A stretch of DNA of 64,000 bases from Caulobacter hibisci (GCF_016135805.1 NZ_JADWOX010000003.1:248001-312000); one strand, 5' to 3'; counted from the first letter of the stretch, positions 18,637 to 27,636 are shown. Made by a program: numbers and translations. The notes: generated by a model not told the origin, from the letters alone.

Positions 18637-19551
18637 ATGCCCGCCGAGCCCGCCACGCTTCGACCCGAGATTCCCTGGATCGACTCCGATCGCCTGGAGG
18701 AGCGCCTGGCGGCGTCCGGCGCGCCCGAGGCGCACAAGGCCTTCGCCCGCGACCTGGCCCGCGACGGCCTGGCGATCATCGACCTGGGCGACGACCTGAT
18801 CGGGCTTTGCGAACGCATCGAAGCCGAGGTCGCCCACCACTTCGCGCCCGGCATCACCCGGGTGCACGACGCCTGGCGGCGGTCCGAGGCCATCCGCGCG
18901 GTGGCGACCCATCCGGAGATCCTGGCCCGCCTGGCCCTGGCCTATGGCCGTACGCCCTTCCCGTTCCAGAGCCTGAACTTCCATCGCGGCAGCCAGCAGG
19001 ACGTCCATGCCGACACCCTGCACTTCCACGCCGAGCCGGCCGGCTTCATGTGCGGGGTCTGGCTGGCGCTGGAGGACGTGCGGCCGGAGTCCGGGCCGCT
19101 GGTCTATTATCCCGGCAGCCACCGCCTGCCGGTGCTGGGCATGGCCGAGGCCGGCGCGATCGACGGCGCGACGACGCCCGCCAACTACAATGACCTCTAC
19201 GGGCCAGCGATCCTGCGACGGCTGGACGAGGCCGGCCTGAAGCCTGGCCTGGCGATGCTGAAGAAGGGCCAGATCGCGGTGTGGGCGGCCAACCTGGCGC
19301 ATGGCGGCTCGAAGATGCTCGATCCGGCCTCCACGCGGCGCTCGCTGGTGCTGCACTACTATTTCGACGACTGCGTCTACTACACGCCGATGCTGTCGAC
19401 GAAGACCCGCCAGGCCCGCCGCCTGCCGGCCGACATCGCCACCGGCGGCTGGCGCTGGCCGCGTCGCGCGGGCCGTCCGGTGAGCGTTCCCGCCAAGCAG
19501 TTCGCCGCCGCCATCCTCCATCGCCTGACCCGCCGCACGCCGCGTTTCTAG
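18637..19551 (+). CDS. phytanoyl-CoA dioxygenase (PhyH) family Fe(II)/2-oxoglutarate oxygenase
   Basis: 304 residues. Predicted to hydroxylate an organic substrate with O2 and 2-oxoglutarate. The iron ligands are visible as DVHADTLHFH (HxD) near residue 126 and the distal histidine in NLAHGGSKM. WLALEDVRPESGPLVYYPGSH is the typical PhyH strand. The frame extends to a TTG at 18574 overlapping the preceding gene; I chose the ATG at 18637, 35 bases after that gene's stop. The C-terminus is strongly basic. The substrate is unknown; the fatty-acid neighbours hint at a lipid. Confidence 0.82.
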   Translation: MPAEPATLRPEIPWIDSDRLEERLAASGAPEAHKAFARDLARDGLAIIDLGDDLIGLCERIEAEVAHHFAPGITRVHDAWRRSEAIRAVATHPEILARLALAYGRTPFPFQSLNFHRGSQQDVHADTLHFHAEPAGFMCGVWLALEDVRPESGPLVYYPGSHRLPVLGMAEAGAIDGATTPANYNDLYGPAILRRLDEAGLKPGLAMLKKGQIAVWAANLAHGGSKMLDPASTRRSLVLHYYFDDCVYYTPMLSTKTRQARRLPADIATGGWRWPRRAGRPVSVPAKQFAAAILHRLTRRTPRF

Positions 19552-19618
19552 GGGGCCGGGGTTCCGTCGCCGCGACGGGACTGCTAACCAGCGGCCAAAG
19601 ATCAAGGAGCGCCGACCC

Positions 19619-20434
19619 ATGGCCGACGATTACGCATTCCCCAAGGGCGAGCTGATGGCGGGCAAGAAGGGCCTCGTCATGGGCGTGGCCAACCACAACT
19701 CGATCGCCTGGGGCATCGCCAGCCAGCTGGCCGCCCAGGGCGCCGAGATGGCCTTCACCTACCAGGGCGAAGCGCTGGAGCGCCGCGTGCGCCCGCTGGC
19801 CGAGAGCATCGGCGTCAACACCCTGATCCCGGCCGACGTCACCGACGACGCCTCAATGGACGCGGCCTTCGCGGCGATCGAAGAGAAGTTCGGGACCATC
19901 GACTTCGTCGTCCACTCGGTGGCCTTCGCCAACAAGGACGAGCTGAAGGGCTCGTTCGTCGACAACACCACCCGCGAGGGCTTCCTGACGGCCCTGAACA
20001 TCTCGGCCTTCAGCTTCGTCGACGTGGCCAAGCGCGCCGCCAAGATCATGCCGAACGGCGGCTCGCTGATCACCATGACCTATCTGGGGTCGGAGCGGAC
20101 CATCCCGAACTACAACACCATGGGCGTGGCCAAGGCCGCCCTGGAAGCGGCGACCCGCTACATCGCCCGGGACCTCGGCCCCAAGGGCATCCGCTGCAAC
20201 GCCATCTCGGCCGGCGCCATGCGCACGCTCGCGCTCGCAGGCATCGCCGGCGGCCGCGGCATGATCGCCCAGGGCCGCGCCTTCAGCGCCATGAAGGAAG
20301 ACACCTCGATGGAAGGCGTCGCCGGCGCCGCCCTGTGGCTGGTCTCGGACCTGGGCCGCTCGACCACGGGCGAAGTCGTCCACGTCGACGCGGGCTTCCA
20401 CATGATGGGCATGCCCGACGAAGCCGAGGGCTGA
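19619..20434 (+). CDS. fabI: enoyl-ACP reductase (NADH), triclosan-target type
   Basis: 271 residues. Final reduction of each fatty acid elongation round. The N-terminus GLVMGVANHNSIAWGIA is the FabI-specific nucleotide loop. Catalytic Tyr165 and Lys172 lie in NYNTMGVAK, with the neighbouring TYLGSER at 154-160. The C-terminus GEVVHVDAGFHMMGM is standard. AAGGAG precedes the ATG. It is the last of the fabA-fabB-SGNH-PhyH-fabI strand and is closed by a strong terminator. Confidence 0.97.
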   Translation: MADDYAFPKGELMAGKKGLVMGVANHNSIAWGIASQLAAQGAEMAFTYQGEALERRVRPLAESIGVNTLIPADVTDDASMDAAFAAIEEKFGTIDFVVHSVAFANKDELKGSFVDNTTREGFLTALNISAFSFVDVAKRAAKIMPNGGSLITMTYLGSERTIPNYNTMGVAKAALEAATRYIARDLGPKGIRCNAISAGAMRTLALAGIAGGRGMIAQGRAFSAMKEDTSMEGVAGAALWLVSDLGRSTTGEVVHVDAGFHMMGMPDEAEG

Positions 20435-20462
20435 TCGCCTTTGGCCTCGGCTGAACGAACCA

Positions 20463-20492
20463 AGCCCGGCGGAGCGATCCGCCGGGCTTTTT
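20463..20492 (+). terminator. rho-independent terminator of fabI
   Basis: An 11-bp perfect stem AGCCCGGCGGA / TCCGCCGGGCT (20463-20473, 20478-20488) with a GCGA loop, followed by TTTTTC. It begins 28 bases after the fabI stop and separates fabI from the toxin-antitoxin pair. Confidence 0.9.
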
Positions 20493-20523
20493 CGTGGGCG
20501 TCGACAGTGTTAGCGTACTGGGC

Positions 20524-20757
20524 ATGAGCACGCTGAACATCGCTCTACCCGAGACGCTCCAGGCCTTTGTCGAGGAGCAGGCTTCCGCCCAAGGCTATGA
20601 AGGCGAGGCCGATTATGTGCGCGAACTGATCCGTCGTGAGCAGGATCGAGAGACCCTCAGAGCAAAGGTGCTTGAAGGCGCTCAATCGCCTCTCGGCCCC
20701 CCTGCCGATGATGCTTATTTCGATGAACTGCGCGCCAGGGCCATAAGAGGCCAGTGA
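20524..20757 (+). CDS. ParD-like antitoxin (ribbon-helix-helix)
   Basis: 77 residues. MSTLNIALPETLQAFVEEQ is a typical ParD/CopG N-terminal beta-strand and helix; YVRELIRREQDRE completes the ribbon-helix-helix DNA-binding fold. The disordered C-terminus would wrap the toxin. The frame extends to a GTG at 20494, but the ATG at 20524 fits the family. The gene overlaps the toxin gene by GTGA. It is expected to neutralise the toxin and repress its own promoter in the short gap after the fabI terminator. Confidence 0.85.
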   Translation: MSTLNIALPETLQAFVEEQASAQGYEGEADYVRELIRREQDRETLRAKVLEGAQSPLGPPADDAYFDELRARAIRGQ

Positions 20758-21071
20758 CCGCCAAATCGGTCGTCCCTACCGTCAAGGCCAGAGCCGATAT
20801 CAACGCGGCGTTCGAATGGTATTTGCGGGAAGCGGGATCGTCCGTCGCCGTCGGTTTCGTTGACGCTCTGCAGAACGGCTATCGAGTCATCGCCGCTCGG
20901 CCGGCGGCGGGATCGCCACGCTATGCCCACGAACTGAAGTGGCCGGGTCTTCGGACCTGGCCGCTCAGGCGCTATCCGTACCTAGTGCTTTATGTCGAGC
21001 AGTCCGATAAAATCGAGGTCTGGCGCGTGCTTCATACCAGACAGGACATACCTGCCTGGATGCGGCGGTAG
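20754..21071 (+). CDS. ParE/RelE superfamily toxin
   Basis: 105 residues. VKARADINAAFEWYLREAGSSVAVGFVDALQNG, the RPAAGSPR turn and LRTWPLRRYPYLVLYVEQSDKIEVWRVLHTRQD give the ParE pattern, including the basic C-terminal strand and HTRQDIP end. ParE toxins poison DNA gyrase; the RelE-like fold alone does not prove that target. It starts at a GTG overlapping the antitoxin stop. Convergent with the tetR gene, with no gap. Confidence 0.85.
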   Translation: MTAKSVVPTVKARADINAAFEWYLREAGSSVAVGFVDALQNGYRVIAARPAAGSPRYAHELKWPGLRTWPLRRYPYLVLYVEQSDKIEVWRVLHTRQDIPAWMRR

Positions 21072-21680
21072 CTAAGGCGCGTAGGCCCGCATGAACCGCG
21101 CCGCGGCGGCGGCGGCCAGGGCGTTGAATTCCGCGGCCGTGCGGTCCGATGGCAGGCGGAGCAGGGCGCGCAGCTGGCTGTGGCCCAGGACCATGCCGGC
21201 GAAGAACTCGGCGGCCTGTTCGGCGTCGTCGACGGCCAGGCGGCCGAGCCTGGTCTCGGTCTCCAGGAACGCCGCCAGCTGTCGGCGGGTCTGGCGGGGG
21301 CCCGACTCGAACACCTCGTTGGCGACGTCCGGCATCTCGCCCGCGCCCTGGATGATCACCCGCAGCACGGAATAGCCGTTGGTGGTGATCACCGTCTCGA
21401 GCATTGAGCGGGCGAAGCCTTCCAGCGCCGCCTGCGGGTTCTCCTCGGCGCCGGGCTCGTTGAGCGGGGCGGTGATGCGGGCCACGCGGCGGGCCATCAG
21501 GGCCTTCACCAGCTCGGCCTTGGAGCCGTAGTGGTTGTAGACCGTCTGCTTGGAGACCCCCGCGCGGCGGGCGATCTCCTCCATGGGGGCCGAGAGGCCG
21601 CGCTGGCCGATCACCTCGACGGCGGCGTCGAGGATGGCTTCGGTCTTGGCGACGTCGATCTGTCCGGCGATCCTGGGCAT
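21072..21680 (-). CDS. TetR family regulator of the adjacent efflux operon
   Basis: 202 residues. N-terminal helix-turn-helix: ILDAAVEVIGQRGLSAPMEEIARRAGVSKQTVYNHYGSK (about residues 15-55). The C-terminal ligand domain is helical, with ARFMRAYAP at the end. The ATG at 21680 overlaps the stop of the transporter gene (ATGA), so it is the last gene of the emrA-emrB-tetR operon and probably autoregulates it. A perfect palindrome at 24491-24506 upstream of emrA is the best operator candidate. Confidence 0.88.
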   Translation of the reverse strand: MPRIAGQIDVAKTEAILDAAVEVIGQRGLSAPMEEIARRAGVSKQTVYNHYGSKAELVKALMARRVARITAPLNEPGAEENPQAALEGFARSMLETVITTNGYSVLRVIIQGAGEMPDVANEVFESGPRQTRRQLAAFLETETRLGRLAVDDAEQAAEFFAGMVLGHSQLRALLRLPSDRTAAEFNALAAAAAARFMRAYAP

Positions 21681-23272
21681 CAGTGGGCGTCCGATGGCGG
21701 GGGCGGCAGCACCTTGGGCGGGGCGGCAAGCAGGCTGACCACCGAGGCCACGAAGCAGCCGTAGGCCAGCAGGGTGAAGCTGTCGCCGAAGGCCATCACG
21801 GTCGACTGCTGGGTCAGCATCTGGCTGATCGCCTTGCGGGCCGCGCCCTCGGGATCGGTGACGCCCAGCTGCTGCATGCGCGCGGCCAGGCCGGCCATCA
21901 TCGACGAGGTCTCGCCGCCGGCCATCACCTTGGACGACATGTCGTTGAAGTAGAGGGCGGTCTGCTGGGTGATGCTGGTGGCCAGCAACGCCAGGCCGAT
22001 GGCGCCGCCGGTGTTGCGCGACAGGTTCACGAGGCCGGAGGCGTTCTTGACCATGTGCTGGGGCAGGGTGCTCATCGTGATCTGCTGGGTGGCGATCATC
22101 GCGATCATGACCCCGACGCCGCGACAAGCCTGGACCCCGGCGAATTCCCAGAAACCCCAGTTTTTGGTCACGCCATGGGCCATGTACATGCCCCAGCCGG
22201 CCAGCAGGAAGCCGATGCACATCGGGATGCGCGGATCGACCTTGCGCACGATGCGGCCGGCGATCGGTCCGGTGGCGAACATCGACAGGCCTGAAACGAC
22301 CATCGTCGTGCCCACTTCCGAGGCCGAATAGCCTCGCACGCGGCTGAGAAACTGCGGCAGCAGGAAGGTGCCGCCGAACAGGCTGGCGCCCGAGATCGCG
22401 GTCATCATCACGCCGATGCTGAAGTTGCGGTTGGCGAAGGCCTTCAGCTCGACGATCGGGTTCTTGTAGGTCAGCTGCCGCCAGATGAAGACCACGCCGG
22501 TGACCACGGTGACGACGGTCAGGCCCAGGATCAGGTCGTCCTCGAACCAGCTTTCCTTGGCGCCTTCCTCGAGCACGTACTGCATGCTCATCAGGAAGGC
22601 GGCCATGAAGCCCAGACCCGTCCAGTCGAAGCCCTTGGCGAGGCTGGGATCGCCCTTGTCGAAGTCGCCCCACTTGGCGACCGCGAACAGCACCAGAATC
22701 CCGGGCGGGACGTTGATGAAGAACAACCAGCGCCAGGACAGCCACTCGGTCAGGTGGCCGCCCAGGGTCGGGCCGACGGTGGGGGCCAGGGTGACGATCA
22801 GGCCCATGATGACGCTGGCGGTGATCCGGCGCTCGGGCGGGAAGGCGGTGAAGGCCACGGCGAACACCGTCGGGATCATCGCCCCGCCGATGAAGCCCTG
22901 CAGGGCCCGCGTCAGGATCATCATGTCGATCGACGAGGACAGGCCCGTCGCGACGCTCATCAGGATGAAGCCCAGGCACGAGGCCATGTAGACCCGCTGG
23001 GTGCCCCACAGCCGCGACAGATATCCCGACAGCGGGATCATCACGACCTCGGGGATCAGGTAGGCGGTCTGGATCCAGCTGACCTGGTCGGCGCTGGCCC
23101 CGACGCCGGCCTGGATCTGCGGCAGCGAGGCGGCCACGATCTGGATGTCGAGGATGGCCATGAACTGGCCGATGACCATGGCCCCGAAGCCGAGGAACAG
23201 CTTGGTCCAGTCGACCTCGGCCGCCGGTTTGGCGGCGGGCTTGGCGGAAGCGGGGAGGGCGGCGTCGGTCAC
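21680..23272 (-). CDS. emrB: EmrB/QacA-type (DHA2) multidrug efflux MFS permease
   Basis: 530 residues with about 14 hydrophobic segments. Motif A-like GYLSRLWGTQRVYM follows helix 2; the DHA2-typical N-terminus FGAMVIGQFMAILDIQIVAASLPQIQ is present. It exports hydrophobic drugs using the proton gradient, and with the periplasmic adaptor upstream and an outer-membrane channel forms a tripartite pump. No TolC gene lies in the window. The gene is 12 bases after the adaptor gene and overlaps tetR. Confidence 0.92.
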   Translation of the reverse strand: MTDAALPASAKPAAKPAAEVDWTKLFLGFGAMVIGQFMAILDIQIVAASLPQIQAGVGASADQVSWIQTAYLIPEVVMIPLSGYLSRLWGTQRVYMASCLGFILMSVATGLSSSIDMMILTRALQGFIGGAMIPTVFAVAFTAFPPERRITASVIMGLIVTLAPTVGPTLGGHLTEWLSWRWLFFINVPPGILVLFAVAKWGDFDKGDPSLAKGFDWTGLGFMAAFLMSMQYVLEEGAKESWFEDDLILGLTVVTVVTGVVFIWRQLTYKNPIVELKAFANRNFSIGVMMTAISGASLFGGTFLLPQFLSRVRGYSASEVGTTMVVSGLSMFATGPIAGRIVRKVDPRIPMCIGFLLAGWGMYMAHGVTKNWGFWEFAGVQACRGVGVMIAMIATQQITMSTLPQHMVKNASGLVNLSRNTGGAIGLALLATSITQQTALYFNDMSSKVMAGGETSSMMAGLAARMQQLGVTDPEGAARKAISQMLTQQSTVMAFGDSFTLLAYGCFVASVVSLLAAPPKVLPPPPSDAH

Positions 23273-23284
23273 GACGGCGCGCCC

Positions 23285-24418
23285 TTAACGGGTCTGCGTT
23301 GGTTTGGGGGCCTCCTGGCGGGCGACCTCCGGGCCGGCGCCCGTCGCGCTGGTTTGGGCGGCTTCCGCGAAGGACGGACCCGAGCGGTCGCGGACGTCGA
23401 CCTTGACCTCGACCGACAGGCCGGGGCGCAGCGCCGCGCCCAGCTGGCTGCGGTCGACGACGATCTTCACCGGCAGGCGCTGAGTGATCTTGGTGAAGTT
23501 GCCGACGGCGTTCTCGACCGGGATCAGGGCGAACTCCTGGCCGGTGGCCGGGGCGAAGCTGTCGACCTTGCCGAGGATCTTCTGCTTGCCGAAGGCGTCG
23601 GCCTTGATCTCGACCGGCTGGCCGACGCGCAGGCGCGAGACCTGGGTCTCCTTGAAGTTGGCGACCACGAAGCTCTGGCCCAGCGGCACCACCGACATCA
23701 GCGACGTGCCCGGCTGCACCAACTGGCCCGGACGCACGCTGCGGGCGCCGACCACGCCGGCGGCGGGGGCGCGGATCACGGTGCGCTCCAGGTCGAGGCG
23801 GGCCTGGTCGACGGCGGCGTGGGCGGCGGCGGCCTGGGCGATGGTCTGGGCGCGGGCCGAGCCCAGCGCGCCGGCGGTGCGGCGCTCGGCTTCGAGGGCG
23901 GCCTGGGCGCTGGCCACGGCGGCGTCCGACTGCTTGGCGCCGGCCGCTTCGGTCTGGACCTTCTGTTGCGAGACCCAGCCCTGCTTGGCCAGGGAGTCGT
24001 AGCGCTGCAGGTCGGCGCGGGCCCGGCCGGCGTCGGCCTGGGCGCTGGTCACGCCCGCCTGGCGCTGCTGGATCAGGGCCTGTTCGAGGATGGCCTTGTC
24101 TTCGACGCCCTTGATGGCGGCGTCCAGGGCCTGGGCGTTGGCGATCGCCTGGTCGAGCTTGGCCTGGAAGGTCGAGGGATCGATCTTGGCCAGCACCTGA
24201 CCGGCCTCGACCCGCTGGTTGTCGGCGACCAGGACCTGGACGATGTAGCCGGTGACTTGCGGGCTGACCGAGACGGTGTCGGCCTGGACGAAGGCGTTGT
24301 CGGTGCTCTCGAAGCGCTGCTTGTCGATGTACCAGAACACCCCGCCGACCAGGATGGCCACGCCCGCGACGCCGGCTGCCAGCAGCGGAACCAGCTTCTT
24401 CTTCTTCGCCTCGGCCAT
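23285..24418 (-). CDS. emrA: EmrA-type HlyD family periplasmic adaptor
   Basis: 377 residues. KKKKLVPLLAAGVAGVAILVGG is a single N-terminal membrane anchor, followed by the lipoyl half-motif QVTGYIVQVLVADNQRVEAGQVLAKIDP. A long coiled-coil hairpin (about 90-210, rich in Ala, Gln and Glu) comes next, then the second lipoyl half RAPAAGVVGARSVRPGQLV and a beta-barrel. It links EmrB to an outer-membrane channel. The frame is open to 24514, but the ATG at 24418 with AGGA upstream gives the usual anchor position. First gene of the operon. Confidence 0.92.
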   Translation of the reverse strand: MAEAKKKKLVPLLAAGVAGVAILVGGVFWYIDKQRFESTDNAFVQADTVSVSPQVTGYIVQVLVADNQRVEAGQVLAKIDPSTFQAKLDQAIANAQALDAAIKGVEDKAILEQALIQQRQAGVTSAQADAGRARADLQRYDSLAKQGWVSQQKVQTEAAGAKQSDAAVASAQAALEAERRTAGALGSARAQTIAQAAAAHAAVDQARLDLERTVIRAPAAGVVGARSVRPGQLVQPGTSLMSVVPLGQSFVVANFKETQVSRLRVGQPVEIKADAFGKQKILGKVDSFAPATGQEFALIPVENAVGNFTKITQRLPVKIVVDRSQLGAALRPGLSVEVKVDVRDRSGPSFAEAAQTSATGAGPEVARQEAPKPTQTR

Positions 24419-24490
24419 GGCCTGATCCTGCAGAAAGGAGGGCGTCCGGATGCGGCGACTATTCGCCAGGCGGACGCGACGGGGGATAAA

Positions 24491-24506
24491 TGGACGACTT
24501 CGTCCA
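24491..24506. promoter_or_regulatory. candidate TetR operator upstream of emrA
   Basis: TGGACGACTTCGTCCA is a perfect 16-base palindrome (7-base arms, 2-base centre), 73 bases before the emrA ATG. TetR-family repressors bind palindromes of about this size, and the only regulator in this operon is the TetR at its end. No other gene starts nearby. Confidence 0.6.
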
Positions 24507-24597
24507 AAGATCAAGCGCGTAACGCTGTGTCATTGTGCAGCGCCGCATGGTTTATCGAGAGGGTGTTGCGGGCAGCCGCCGCTTTGCCGGCCCAAAT

Positions 24598-24697
24598 CCG
24601 TAAAATCCCCGCGAAAGCGGGGACCCAGGCTTTTTCTGAAACCCTCGGTGCTCGACGATAAAACACCTGGGTCCCCGCTTTCGCGGGGATTTTACGG
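24598..24697. repeat. intergenic inverted-repeat element, family B copy 1
   Basis: Two perfect 32-base arms (24598-24629 and 24666-24697) flank 36 bases. Each arm itself holds the hairpin CCCCGCGAAAGCGGGG. The core CCCCGCGAAnGCGGGGA recurs in the element at 32253-32346. It lies between emrA and the DUF885 gene and could also act as a bidirectional transcript end. Confidence 0.9.
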
Positions 24698-24718
24698 TGA
24701 AAGCAGCTCCACCGATCC

Positions 24719-26521
24719 TTAGGCCGCCTTCTTCTCCGCGATCCAGGCGTCCACCTGCGCCTCCAGCACGTCCAGCGGCACGGCGCCGTTCTTGAGCACC
24801 GCGTCGTGGAAGCCGCGGATGTCGAACTTCGGACCCAGGGCCGTCTCGGCCCGGGCCCGCAGCTCGCGGATCTTCAGTTCGCCCAGCTTGTAGGCCAGGG
24901 CCTGGCCGGGCCAGGTGATGTAGCGGTCGACCTCGGCCTCGATATTGGTGCGGGTCAGGGCGGTGTTTTCCAGCATGAAGGCGATGGCCTGGTCGCGGGT
25001 CCAGCCCTTGGAATGGATGCCGGTGTCGACCACCAGCCGGCAGGCGCGCCACATCTCGTAGGACAGGCGGCCCATGTCCTTCTCGGGGGTGTCGTAGAGG
25101 CCCATCTCGATGCCCAGGCGCTCGGAATAGAGCCCCCAGCCCTCGACGAAGGCGGTGAAGAAGGCCGCGTTCTTGCGGAACTCCGGCAGGTCCAGTTCCT
25201 GCTGCAGGGCGATCTGGTGGTGATGGCCGGGCACGGCCTCGTGCACCGTCAGGGCCGGCATCTCGTAGAGCGGCCGCTGGTCCAGGTGGGTGGTGTTGAC
25301 GAAATAGACCCCCGGCGCGCCGGTGCTGGCGAAGCCGGCGTTGTAATAGGCGGTGGTGTTGCCCTCGGCGATCTCGGCGGGGATCTCGCGCACCGTGTAG
25401 GGCAGGCGGGGCAGGGTTCCGAACAGCTTGGGCATCCAGCCGTCGATGGTCTTGGCCAGGAAGGTCGCCTCGCGCATCAGCTCGCCTGGGGTCTTGGCGT
25501 AGTACTTGGGATCGGTGCGCAGCTTGTCGATGAAGGCCTTGCGGTCCGGGGCGATGCCGCTCTTGCGGGCGACCTCGTCCATCTCGGCGCGGATGCGGGC
25601 CACTTCCGAAAGGCCCAACTGGTGGATCTCGTCGGGCGTGCGGGTCGTGGTGGTCATCAGCCGCACCTGGTAGGCATACCAGGCCGGACCCTGGGGCAGG
25701 GCGCTGGCGGCGACGGTCGTCCGGCACTTGGGCGCGTAGTCCTTCTCGTAGAAGTCCGACAGCGCCTGGTAGGCGGGATTGATCTTGCCGGTGATCGCCG
25801 CCTTGGCCCGGGCCTGCATGGTCGCCCAGTCGGCGTCGCTGATCGTCGAGGGCTTCTTGGCCTTGAACGGCTTGTAGAAGGCCGAGGCCTCCGGATCCTT
25901 GGCGATCGAGGCGGTGATCGTCGCCCCGAAGGCCTTCATCGGCGCGCAGGGCTGGACGTAGCCCTTGTTCAGTCCGTCGCGCACCGTGGCGATCGCGGCG
26001 GCGTTGTAGGCCGGATAGAGGTCGAGCCGCGTCAGGTAGCTGTCGTAATCGGCCTTGGTGAAGAACGGCAGCATGTCGGGCAGGGCGGCGAAAGACTGGT
26101 GCCAGCTGCCGATGCTGGAGAACAGCATGGTGCGCTGGCCAAAGCCGTTGCCCTCGACCTGCTCGGCCAGCATCCGGTGCAGGATGGCCTTGTTGACCCG
26201 GTCGGGCTGGGAAAGGCCGGCGTCGGGGATGGCCTCCAGGCGCTTCTGGAAGGCGGCCGCTTCGGCGGCGCGGCGGTCGGCAAAGGCCAGGGACGGATCG
26301 TCCAGCTGGTCGTCATAGGTGCGCACGCCCAGCAGGGTGGCTTGCAGCGGCGAGCCCTTCAGCCACCAGGCCCAGTGCTCGTCGATCAGGGTCTTCAGGG
26401 CCTGAGCAGCGGGGGAGGGCGCCGCGGCGGCGGCCGGGGTTTGGGCCTGGGCCAGGACCGGCGAAGTCATCGCTCCGGCCAGCACGGCGGCCACGCAGGC
26501 CGCGCTCATCAGTTTGCGCAT
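24719..26521 (-). CDS. DUF885 family exported metallopeptidase-like protein
   Basis: 600 residues. A signal peptide at residues 1-24 (cleavage near VLAQA) precedes a helical DUF885 body. The zinc-binding HEAVPGHHHQ motif (HExxxGHH type) is near residue 425, and ENTALTRTNIEAEVDRYITWPGQALAYKLG in the C-terminal third is a family landmark. DUF885 proteins are assigned to peptidases by the HExxH-like site; the substrate is unknown. The ATG at 26521 is chosen because the signal peptide begins there; the longer upstream frame overlaps the divergent gene. Confidence 0.88.
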   Translation of the reverse strand: MRKLMSAACVAAVLAGAMTSPVLAQAQTPAAAAAPSPAAQALKTLIDEHWAWWLKGSPLQATLLGVRTYDDQLDDPSLAFADRRAAEAAAFQKRLEAIPDAGLSQPDRVNKAILHRMLAEQVEGNGFGQRTMLFSSIGSWHQSFAALPDMLPFFTKADYDSYLTRLDLYPAYNAAAIATVRDGLNKGYVQPCAPMKAFGATITASIAKDPEASAFYKPFKAKKPSTISDADWATMQARAKAAITGKINPAYQALSDFYEKDYAPKCRTTVAASALPQGPAWYAYQVRLMTTTTRTPDEIHQLGLSEVARIRAEMDEVARKSGIAPDRKAFIDKLRTDPKYYAKTPGELMREATFLAKTIDGWMPKLFGTLPRLPYTVREIPAEIAEGNTTAYYNAGFASTGAPGVYFVNTTHLDQRPLYEMPALTVHEAVPGHHHQIALQQELDLPEFRKNAAFFTAFVEGWGLYSERLGIEMGLYDTPEKDMGRLSYEMWRACRLVVDTGIHSKGWTRDQAIAFMLENTALTRTNIEAEVDRYITWPGQALAYKLGELKIRELRARAETALGPKFDIRGFHDAVLKNGAVPLDVLEAQVDAWIAEKKAA

Positions 26522-26650
26522 GTCTTCCCCTCCCAGGTCGCCGAGCGACGCGCGCAGACAGCCATGCGCCGGGGGCTCACGCAAGCCACGCCCCCGTTTC
26601 GCCATTCGCCGACGTGCACTATGTCTTTTCCGCCCGCAGGAGGAGGACGC

Positions 26651-27622
26651 ATGGCCGTTTCGAGGATCGCCCCCATCGCCGCCCTTCTGGTCGTTCTGGC
26701 CGCGCCGGCCCTGGCCCAGGAGCCGACCGTCGAGCTGCAGCCCGCCGATCCCGGCAGCGCGGTGGTCGAGGAACTGCTGGTCGTCGCCCGTCCGCCCGGT
26801 CCGGCCCTGTGGCTGGTCGAGAAGAACGGCGCCAAGCTCTATGTGCTCGGCTCGGCCGCGCCCCTGCCGCACCAGCTGAAGTGGGACAGCCCGCGGCTCA
26901 ACCGCGCCCTCGACCAGGCCGGTCTCGTGCTCTTGCCGCCCGAGGCCTCGGTGGGGCCGATGCAGATCACCAAGTTCATGCTGACCGGTGGCGGCGGGGT
27001 GCGGCAGGGCTTCGGCAAGAAGCTGGAAGACCGCCTGCCGCCCGACCTGAAGGCGCGCTTCATCAACGCCCGCACCCAGGCCCGGCGCACGGCCATTCCC
27101 TACAAGGACTGGAAGCCGGCGGTGGCGGGTTTCCTGGTGCTGTCGGACTTCCGCCAGGCGGCGGGCCTGTCGGAGGCCAAGCCGGTCAGCACCATCGAGC
27201 GGATGGCGAAAGCCAAGGGCGTCAAGGTCAAGGCGATGAGCCAGTATCGCCTGGGGCCCGTGCTGGGCGCGGCCGGCAAGCTGTCGGACGAGGCCAACCT
27301 GGCCTGCCTGAAGGACGCCCTCGACGAGGTCGACTACGAGGCCCCGCGCTGGCGCACCCTGGGCCAGGACTGGGCCGACGGCGACATCGCCGCCGTCCGC
27401 GCCCGCTATTCCGCCAGCGCCGCCCAGCGCTGCCTGCTGCGCGCGCCCGGCGGGGCTGGCCTGCTTGACGACCAGATCGGCCAGTCGGCCAAGGCGCTGT
27501 CGGAGGCGCTGGCGCGTCCGGGCGTGACCGTGGCGGTGGTGGACCTGGCGTTCCTGCTGCCGAGGAATGGCGTGCTGGACCGGCTGCGGGCGCAGGGGGC
27601 GACGGTGACGTCGCCGAACTAG
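26651..27622 (+). CDS. TraB/GumN family exported protein
   Basis: 323 residues. A signal peptide ends near ALAQ (residue 23). LWLVEKNGAKLYVLGSAAPLP is the first TraB/GumN motif, but the usual GTxH histidine is replaced by GSAAP, so metal binding or catalysis may be altered. RGxxDWxxGD-like WRTLGQDWADGDIA and the C-terminal VAVVDLAFLLPRNGVLDRLRAQG match the family. An ideal AGGAGG precedes the ATG at 26651. It is divergent from the DUF885 gene. Confidence 0.78.
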   Translation: MAVSRIAPIAALLVVLAAPALAQEPTVELQPADPGSAVVEELLVVARPPGPALWLVEKNGAKLYVLGSAAPLPHQLKWDSPRLNRALDQAGLVLLPPEASVGPMQITKFMLTGGGGVRQGFGKKLEDRLPPDLKARFINARTQARRTAIPYKDWKPAVAGFLVLSDFRQAAGLSEAKPVSTIERMAKAKGVKVKAMSQYRLGPVLGAAGKLSDEANLACLKDALDEVDYEAPRWRTLGQDWADGDIAAVRARYSASAAQRCLLRAPGGAGLLDDQIGQSAKALSEALARPGVTVAVVDLAFLLPRNGVLDRLRAQGATVTSPN

Positions 27623-27636
27623 CCCTTCTATCCTCT

